Positions 52,967 to 58,287 of a stretch of DNA of 58,287 nt are shown here, piece by piece. Position numbers and translations under genes: made by a program. The DNA is from Curtobacterium sp. MCBD17_013. GTDB taxonomy: Bacteria > Actinomycetota > Actinomycetes > Actinomycetales > Microbacteriaceae. Under the pieces are notes generated by a model. The model made no database searches and was not told the DNA's origin. It was given only the letters and a program-made list of their open reading frames with translations. Numbering within the stretch: position 1 is the first letter of the stretch; the number at the start of each line of letters is the position of its first letter. The stretch lies in NCBI RefSeq assembly GCF_003234565.1, contig NZ_QKTU01000016.1:1-58287 (forward strand), in the 5' to 3' direction.

Positions 52967-53689
52967 ATGCCCTCGAGGAGTCCGCGACGCGACGCAGCCG
53001 AGAACCGGGCCGCACTCGTCGACGCCGCCCGCACGGTCCTCCAGGCCGACCCCGACGGTTCGATCGAGACCATCGCCGCGGCGGCGGGCCTGTCGCGCCG
53101 CGCGGTCTACGGACACTTCCCCACGCGTGACGACCTGGTCGACGAGGTCGTCACGGGCGGCGCGCGCCGGATCCTCGGCACGATGCCCGCGGCGGCCGAG
53201 CTCGCACCGCTCCTGCCCGACGTCCGCATCGCGACCATCGCCGCCGCGCTCTGGGCCGAGGTGGCCGACGTCCGCTCCCTGGCCCGGATCGCCCTGCACG
53301 GGCCCTCGGTCGACCGCATCGCGTCGGTGTTCGCCCCGCTCCGCGCCGCCGTGCTCGACGCCTGCGCCGACGGCGTCCGGGCCGGGCTCTTCCGCGACGA
53401 CGTGCCCGTCGAGTCGCTCGCGCGCCTGGTCGAGGGCGCCTGCATCGCCGTGCTCGACGAGGCCACACGCGCCGGCACGAGTCCCGCCGACGGGCACCGC
53501 ATGGTCGTCGTGTCCGCACTCGGCATGGCAGGGCTGGACTGGAGGTCCTCCCTCCATGTCCTCGAGACCGTCCCGCCGCGGACACCCACCGTCGCAGCCG
53601 CAGCCGCACCCGCACCCGCACCCGCAGCCGCACCCGCACCCGCATCCGCATCCGCATCCAGACCCGTCACCCCGGAGCCGCCCGCATGA
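52967..53689 (+). CDS. TetR-family regulator with Ala-Pro repeat tail
   Basis: 240-residue repressor. HTH: GSIETIAAAAGLSRRAVYGHFPTRDDLVDEV (about 31-61). The C-terminal domain is TetR-like to about 200, then a low-complexity tail of Ala/Pro (PAPAPAAAPAPASASAS) coded by GCACCC-type hexamers. Its stop overlaps the next start (ATGA). It heads the operon with an ATPase-like protein and a YhgE/Pip membrane protein and probably represses them through the palindrome in its promoter. Confidence 0.9.
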   Translation: MPSRSPRRDAAENRAALVDAARTVLQADPDGSIETIAAAAGLSRRAVYGHFPTRDDLVDEVVTGGARRILGTMPAAAELAPLLPDVRIATIAAALWAEVADVRSLARIALHGPSVDRIASVFAPLRAAVLDACADGVRAGLFRDDVPVESLARLVEGACIAVLDEATRAGTSPADGHRMVVVSALGMAGLDWRSSLHVLETVPPRTPTVAAAAAPAPAPAAAPAPASASASRPVTPEPPA

Positions 53690-54423
53690 TCCTCGAACTC
53701 GACGCCCTCGCGATCGGCAGCGGGCCCGGCGCCCCGCTGCCCCCGGTGTCCGCCGTCGCCGAACCCGGTCGCCCGGGGCTCGTCGCCGTCGAGACCGAGC
53801 AGACCCCCGTCGTGGCGTCGCTCGTCGCCGGCGGCCGGATGCAGCCCGACGCCGGCCGCCTGCTCGTCGACGGTGTCGAGGACCCGGCCCGCGTCCGCCG
53901 GACGGTCGCCCTCGTCGACACACCGACCGTCGCCGAGCCCTTCGCCGTCATGACCGTGCGCCGCATCGTCCGCGAGGAACTCGCCTTCGCCGGACGCCAC
54001 ACCGGCCGCGACGCCGTCACGACCGTGCTCGACGAACTCCACCTGACCGAGTGGGCCGACACCCCGATCGAACGCGTCCCGACCGCGCCGCGCATCCGCC
54101 TGCTCGTCGAGCTCGCACTGCTGCGCGACGGCGTCGAGGGGCTCGTCGTGACCACCCCCGAGCGCCACGGCGGGTCCGTGGCGGACTGGTTCGCGGTCCT
54201 CCAGAACGTCGCCGACCGCGGCATCGCCGTCCTCGTCATCGCCTCGGCGGCGGCCGTCGAGACCATCACCGCCATCATGCAGCGGAGCCAGCCACGAGCG
54301 GGAGGCACGGCGCACGACGGACGCGCACCGTCCCTCCCGGCCGCATCGCCAGCCGCACCCGCACCCGCACCCGCACCCGCACCCGCACCCGCAGCGTCCA
54401 CCCAGGGGAGCACCCGCTCGTGA
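53686..54423 (+). CDS. ABC ATPase-like protein without Walker motifs (predicted pseudo-ATPase)
   Basis: 245-residue protein that follows an ABC nucleotide-binding domain in outline but lacks its catalytic parts. PDAGRLLVDGVEDPARVRRTVALVD (54-78) is the usual stretch after Walker A, and LTVREL-like MTVRRIVREELAFAGR follows. The P-loop is VETEQTPVV (35-43) instead of GPNGAGKTT, the LSGGQ site reads VPTAPR (131-136), Walker B ends VVTTPERH (154-161) and the H-loop has IASAAAVE. It therefore should not hydrolyse ATP. The tail is (AP)n. Overlaps both neighbours by four bases. Confidence 0.72.
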   Translation: MILELDALAIGSGPGAPLPPVSAVAEPGRPGLVAVETEQTPVVASLVAGGRMQPDAGRLLVDGVEDPARVRRTVALVDTPTVAEPFAVMTVRRIVREELAFAGRHTGRDAVTTVLDELHLTEWADTPIERVPTAPRIRLLVELALLRDGVEGLVVTTPERHGGSVADWFAVLQNVADRGIAVLVIASAAAVETITAIMQRSQPRAGGTAHDGRAPSLPAASPAAPAPAPAPAPAPAASTQGSTRS

Positions 54424-56528
54424 CCACACCCGCACTCGTCCGCGCCGAACTCGGCCGGCTCACCGCGACCCCCCTCGCCCGCGTCGCGTTCATCGCGCTC
54501 ATGATCGTGCCGCTGCTGTACGGCGGGCTGTACCTGTGGGCGAACCAGAACCCGTACGCCAAGCTCGACCACGTCCCCGCCGCGCTCGTCGTCAACGACA
54601 CCGGGGCGACCGTCGACGGCCACCACGTCGACTACGGCGAGCAGGTGGCGAAGCAGACCGTCCGCGACGGCTCGTTCGACTGGACCGTCACGTCGGCGTC
54701 GGCCGCCAGCTCCGGCATCAAGTCCGGCCGCTACGACTTCGTGGTCACGATCCCCGCGGCGTTCTCCCAGGACCTCGCGAGCGCCTCGGACAGCGACCCG
54801 CAGCGCGCCGAGCTCGTCATGACGACGAGCGACGCCAACTCGTACCTCGCGTCGACGATCGCGGAGCAGGCCGGCAAGACCATGCGCACCTCGGTGTCCG
54901 AGCAGGTCGGCAAGCGAGCCGCCAAGACCCTGCTCGTCGGGCTCGCGGACATCCGGACGAACCTGCTGCCGGCCGTCCGGGGCAGCGGGTCACTCGCGTC
55001 CGGTCTCGGGACCGCCGAGTCGGGCGCCCAGCAGCTCGCGGCGGGGACGGGGAAGCTCTCCTCCGGGGCGTCGCAGCTCGCGTCGGGCACCGCCGACCTG
55101 CCGGCGCAGACCGCCGCGCTCGCCTCGGGCGCGTCGCGGGTGGCCTCCGGCTCGGCCTCGGTCGCGTCGGGCGCCGCGTCCCTGGACGCCGGGCTCGACC
55201 AGCTCCGGTCCCAGACGGCCTCGCTGCCGTCGTCGACGCAGCAGCTCGCGACCGGTGCCGCACGGGTCGCCGCCGGCAACCAGCAGCTCGCCGCCACGTT
55301 CGACCCCGTGTTGAACGGCGTGGCCGCGCTGTCGCCCACCACCCTGCTGACGCAGATCCAGGCCGCCCTGCCCGCCGACGCCGCCCTGACACCCGCGCAG
55401 CAGGCCGCGATCGCCGCCGCGCTGCAGAACTCCACGCTGCAGCAGCAGATCACCGGCCTGCAGCAGCAGAGCGCCACGCTCCGTACCCAGCTCGACCAGC
55501 TCGCCTCCGGGTCCGCCCAGGTGTCGTCCGGCGCGGCCTCGCTCGCCACCGCGACCCCCACGCTGACGAACGGCATCGCCCGGCTCGACGACGGCGCCGG
55601 CACGCTGTCCTCCGGGTCCGCCCAGGTCTCCAGCGGCGCCGCGGCCGTGTCCTCCGGGGCATCGGCCCTGGCGAAGGGCGCCACGACCCTGTCCTCGGGC
55701 GCGTCGTCCCTCGCCGCCGGGGCAGCCACGGCCGATGCCGGCGCGACGTCCCTGGCGTCCGGACTCGACACCCTGCACGCCGGAGCAGTCGAGCTGCACA
55801 CGTCGCTCAAGTCCGGTCGGAACGACATCCCCGCATCGAACGCCTCGACCCGGAACGCGCAGGCGTCCGTCATCTCGGACCCGGTGCGCGTCGCCGACCA
55901 GGACATCGCCAACGCCGGGACGTACGGCGCGGGGCTCGCCCCGTTCTTCATCTCGCTCGCGGCGTGGATCGGCATGTACGCGCTGTTCCTGATCCTGCGG
56001 CCGATCTCCCGCCGCGCGATCACCGCCGTCCGGAAGCCCCTGCCGATCACGCTCGGCGCCTGGCTCACCCCGGCGCTGCTCGGCCTCGTGCAGATGCTCG
56101 CGCTGTTCGCGATCGTGCGGTTCGCGCTGGGGTTCGGCGTGGAGCACGTCGCGGGCACGATCGCCGTGATGGTCCTCGCGTCGGTCACCTTCGCCGCGAT
56201 CATCATGATGCTCAACGTGCTGCTCGGGTCCGTCGGGCAGTTCCTCGGGCTCGTGCTCATGCTCATTCAACTCGTCACCGCGGGCGGGACCTTCCCGTGG
56301 CAGACGCTGCCCGCGCCGCTCGCCGCACTGCACTTCGCCCTGCCGATGAGCTACTCGGTCGACGCGATCCGGCAGCTCATGTACGGCGGCTCGGTGTCCG
56401 CTGCGTGGTCGGACTCGGGCGTGCTCGCCTGCTGGCTGCTCGGGGCACTGGTGGTCACCGCGCTCGTGGCCGGGCGGCAGAGTCGGTTCCGGACGCTGCG
56501 GGACCTGCGGCCGAGCCTGATCGGGTAG
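54420..56528 (+). CDS. YhgE/Pip-family membrane protein
   Basis: 702-residue protein. N-terminal helix (about 16-37) with PLLYGGLYLWANQNPY, the Pip signature, then an extracellular ABC-2-like domain (VPAALVVNDTG), a long low-complexity coiled region of LASGAxxLxxG repeats (about 190-450), and five to six C-terminal membrane helices (SLAAWIGMYALFLILRPISRRA onward). YhgE/Pip proteins resemble ABC-2 permeases; they serve as phage receptors in Firmicutes and link to secretion loci. GTG start overlaps the previous stop (GTGA). The partner is the ATPase-dead protein upstream. Confidence 0.9.
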   Translation: MTTPALVRAELGRLTATPLARVAFIALMIVPLLYGGLYLWANQNPYAKLDHVPAALVVNDTGATVDGHHVDYGEQVAKQTVRDGSFDWTVTSASAASSGIKSGRYDFVVTIPAAFSQDLASASDSDPQRAELVMTTSDANSYLASTIAEQAGKTMRTSVSEQVGKRAAKTLLVGLADIRTNLLPAVRGSGSLASGLGTAESGAQQLAAGTGKLSSGASQLASGTADLPAQTAALASGASRVASGSASVASGAASLDAGLDQLRSQTASLPSSTQQLATGAARVAAGNQQLAATFDPVLNGVAALSPTTLLTQIQAALPADAALTPAQQAAIAAALQNSTLQQQITGLQQQSATLRTQLDQLASGSAQVSSGAASLATATPTLTNGIARLDDGAGTLSSGSAQVSSGAAAVSSGASALAKGATTLSSGASSLAAGAATADAGATSLASGLDTLHAGAVELHTSLKSGRNDIPASNASTRNAQASVISDPVRVADQDIANAGTYGAGLAPFFISLAAWIGMYALFLILRPISRRAITAVRKPLPITLGAWLTPALLGLVQMLALFAIVRFALGFGVEHVAGTIAVMVLASVTFAAIIMMLNVLLGSVGQFLGLVLMLIQLVTAGGTFPWQTLPAPLAALHFALPMSYSVDAIRQLMYGGSVSAAWSDSGVLACWLLGALVVTALVAGRQSRFRTLRDLRPSLIG

Positions 56529-56546
56529 GCCGGGGCTCCGAGCGAC

Positions 56547-56598
56547 GGGGGCCTCGGGTCAGGGGGCCTCGGGTCAGGGGGACTCGGGTCAGGGGGCC
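56547..56598. repeat. 15-bp tandem repeat
   Basis: Three and a half units of GGGGGCCTCGGGTCA (56547-56561, 56562-56576, 56577-56591 with one change). The third unit contains the stop codon of the epimerase gene (minus strand, ends 56589). Confidence 0.8.
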
Positions 56599-57395
56599 GG
56601 CTCGCCCAGGGGCTGCGTCGCCATGCTCCCCCCGAGCCACCGCATCTCCTCGTCGGGCATCGCGGCGAACTCCTCGTCCGACAGCACCGCGGCCGCGTCG
56701 TCGACCGGGCGGAACCCGATCCGCTCCCCCGCCGTCAGGTCGACCTGCGAGCCGCTGTTCCGGGAGGTCGCCCACACCACGTGGTGCCCCGGCTCGGTCA
56801 ACCCGACGGTCACCTCGACGAGGCGCGCGAGGTCGTCCGCCGACGTCCACACCCATCGCGCCCGTCGGGAGTGCGGACGCTCGGGCGCGAACGCCGCGAT
56901 CCGGGCCGAGACGATCGACATCTCGAAACGGTCGACGAACAGGCTCCCGAGGAGTTCCATCACGGCCTTCGACACCCCGTAGTACGAGTCCGGGCGGGGC
57001 AGCCGGTCGCCGGGGACACTGCTCGGGGCGTCGTGCTCCTCGGCGACGAACCCGACGGCGTGGATCGAGCTCGCGAGCAGCACGCGGAGCACCCCGTTCG
57101 CCGCGGCGACCTCGAGCACGTCCTTGGTCCCGGTCATGTTCGTCTCGACGATGTCGTCCCAGGTGGCCTCGGTCGGGATGCCCGCGAGGTGCACGACCGT
57201 GTCGACGCCGATCATCGCGGTCTCGAGCGCGGCGCGGTCGTGGAGTTCCCTCGGCACGAAGCGCTCCCCGTCGCCCACCGGTGGGTCGGGCTCGCGCGCG
57301 TCGAACAGCACGAGGGAGTGTCCGGCCGCCAGGAGCCTCGGGCGCAGCGCCGACCCGATGCGTCCCGCGGCCCCGGTGATGAGCAGCGTCGCCAT
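56589..57395 (-). CDS. NAD-dependent epimerase/dehydratase (uronate dehydrogenase-like)
   Basis: 268-residue extended-SDR enzyme. LLITGAAGRIGSALRPRLL is the NAD site, VVHLAGIP follows, then SSIHAVGF (active Ser), and DSYYGVSKAVMELL provides Tyr and Lys. The overall size and string resemble uronate dehydrogenases and related small epimerases. It lacks a pathway neighbour. TAGTGT lies exactly six bases before the ATG, which suggests a leaderless mRNA. Its end is within a tandem repeat. Confidence 0.9.
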   Translation of the reverse strand: MATLLITGAAGRIGSALRPRLLAAGHSLVLFDAREPDPPVGDGERFVPRELHDRAALETAMIGVDTVVHLAGIPTEATWDDIVETNMTGTKDVLEVAAANGVLRVLLASSIHAVGFVAEEHDAPSSVPGDRLPRPDSYYGVSKAVMELLGSLFVDRFEMSIVSARIAAFAPERPHSRRARWVWTSADDLARLVEVTVGLTEPGHHVVWATSRNSGSQVDLTAGERIGFRPVDDAAAVLSDEEFAAMPDEEMRWLGGSMATQPLGEPAP

Positions 57396-57505
57396 GCGTC
57401 GACACTACGGCCGGGAGGCCCACCACGGCCCAGGCGAGCATGCGCCGTTCGTCGCCGGGTGCTGTCGCCGACGCCGCTGCACCCTCCCCCGGTGTCGAAC
57501 CGCGG

Positions 57506-57581
57506 ACGGGACGTTGAACCGGGTACGGGACGTTGAACCGGGTACGGGACGTTGAACCGGGTACGGGACGTTGAACCGGGG
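57506..57581. repeat. 19-bp tandem repeat, four copies
   Basis: Unit ACGGGACGTTGAACCGGGT repeated four times without spacers (57506-57524, 57525-57543, 57544-57562, 57563-57581; the last with one change). A partial, mutated unit precedes it. It lies between the epimerase and the methyltransferase genes and has no coding support. Confidence 0.9.
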
Positions 57582-57630
57582 CATTCAGCGGTGCGACGTG
57601 CATTCGCGCGGTGCAACCCCGCGCCGCGGG

Positions 57631-58287
57631 TCAGCCCGCCGGTCGACGCCCGGCGGCCGGCAACACCCCGTGCTGCACGATCCACGCGTGCATGACGATC
57701 GCCGCCGCGGCCGAGGCGTTGATGCTCCGGGTCGACCCGAACTGCGTGATCTCGAGGGACCGGCCCGCGCCGGCGAGGGCCTCAGGCGAGAGCCCCGGCC
57801 CCTCCTGCCCGAACAGGAACACGCACCGCTCCGGCACGGCCGCGGTCTCGATCGGCTCGGCGCCGGGCAGGTTGTCGATCGCGACGACCGGTCGCCCCTC
57901 GTCACGCATCGCCGCGAGGAACGTCGCCACGTCGGGATGGTGCACCACGTGCTGGTACCGGTCGGTCACCATCGCCCCGCGTCGGTTCCAGCGCCGCCGT
58001 CCGATGATGTGCACCCTGCCGGCGAGGAACGCGTTCGCACTCCGCACGATCGACCCGATGTTGAGGTCGTGCTGCCAGTTCTCGATCGCCACGTCGAACC
58101 CGTGCCGACGGATGTCGAGGTGGGCGACGATCGCCTCCATCCGCCAGTACCGGTAGGCGTCGACGACGTTGCGGGTGTCACCGTGCTGCAGCAGTTCGGG
58201 GTCGAGCCGTGGGTCGTCGGGCCACGGTCGGGGGTGGGGCCCGACCCCGTGGGTGGTGTGCTCGTGTGACGGCGGGAGGACGGGGGC
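57631..58287 (-). CDS. TrmH-family (SpoU) RNA methyltransferase, 5' end outside window
   Basis: The reading frame stays open to the right edge, so at least 218 residues are visible. The SpoU domain has NWQHDLNIGSIVRSANAF, the AdoMet-knot strings VFLFGQEGPGLS and QFGSTRSINASAAAAIVMHAW. These enzymes 2'-O-methylate tRNA or rRNA ribose. The N-terminal part before the ATG at 58140 (GVGPHPRPWPDDPRLDPELL, then GDTRNVVDAYRYWR) looks like the conserved lead-in of actinobacterial homologues, so the true start is probably upstream of the window rather than at 58140. Confidence 0.9.
   Translation of the reverse strand, partial: APVLPPSHEHTTHGVGPHPRPWPDDPRLDPELLQHGDTRNVVDAYRYWRMEAIVAHLDIRRHGFDVAIENWQHDLNIGSIVRSANAFLAGRVHIIGRRRWNRRGAMVTDRYQHVVHHPDVATFLAAMRDEGRPVVAIDNLPGAEPIETAAVPERCVFLFGQEGPGLSPEALAGAGRSLEITQFGSTRSINASAAAAIVMHAWIVQHGVLPAAGRRPAG

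Noticed and set aside
52929..56528. A 1199-codon open frame across the TetR, ATPase-like and YhgE genes
   Set aside because: Only the part from 54420 is coding in that frame; before it the translation is Arg/Pro/Ser-rich noise antiparallel to two well-supported genes in other frames.
57506..57581. CRISPR array
   Set aside because: The 19-bp units follow each other without spacers and no cas gene is nearby.

Overview
The window is very GC-rich, densely coded DNA with no rRNA, tRNA, phage, IS or CRISPR signature. Its content (LAXTG cell-wall anchors, IdeR-, Zur- and MarR-type control sites, a rhodopsin-retinal operon, many TetR/XRE regulators, leaderless starts) fits a chromosome of an actinobacterium. 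A Curtobacterium-like member of the Microbacteriaceae is my best guess; the genus is inference, not shown by the sequence.

Region 1 (1-12.5 kb) holds metal uptake and small regulated metabolic units. An iron-siderophore binding lipoprotein sits behind an IdeR-like box. A crotonase-fold hydrolase and its TetR regulator share three operator copies. Next come an SDR oxidoreductase and divergent XRE regulator, a shikimate dehydrogenase-like gene, a zinc-binding lipoprotein behind a Zur-like box, an FBP/FusB-like zinc protein, a thioredoxin-reductase-like flavoprotein with XRE-cupin regulator, a beta-lactamase-fold hydrolase with divergent TetR, a YchJ-like protein and an acetyltransferase.

Region 2 (12-21 kb) is surface and envelope. 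A MarR regulator diverges from a TasA/camelysin-like secreted protein followed by a SipW-type signal peptidase whose C-terminus carries a substrate-like domain. A large IPT/TIG LAXTG-anchored protein faces them. Ohr, an HMCES/YedK DNA-protein crosslink protein, a VanZ-domain membrane protein and a small LAXTG protein follow.

Region 3 (21-42.3 kb) is an exopolysaccharide locus: DUF4012 protein, GDP-fucose synthesis (gmd, fcl) and a WcaI-like transferase on the minus strand; a WcaF-like acetyltransferase and three glycosyltransferases on the plus strand; acyltransferases, a decayed acyltransferase copy and a secreted repeat protein; then a minus-strand operon reading Wzc-like tyrosine kinase, LMW tyrosine phosphatase, a membrane-anchored protein, initiating sugar transferase, flippase, glycosyltransferase and Wzy/ligase-like protein. 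Most of these genes overlap by 1-23 nt. The middle of the locus is visibly less GC-rich than its flanks.

Region 4 (42.3-58.3 kb) has a CPBP protease, small proteins, TetR, purA, a proton-pump-type rhodopsin operon (rhodopsin, lycopene beta-cyclase, Blh retinal-forming dioxygenase), a divergent triosephosphate isomerase paralogue, very small proteins, and a TetR / ATPase-dead ABC-like protein / YhgE-Pip membrane protein operon. It ends with an NAD-dependent epimerase and a TrmH-type methyltransferase cut by the window edge.

The most unusual items are the P-loop-less ABC-like protein coupled to YhgE/Pip, the signal peptidase fused to a substrate-like domain, the rhodopsin lacking the helix-B histidine, and a set of about eleven genes whose -10 element lies 6-8 nt before the start codon.
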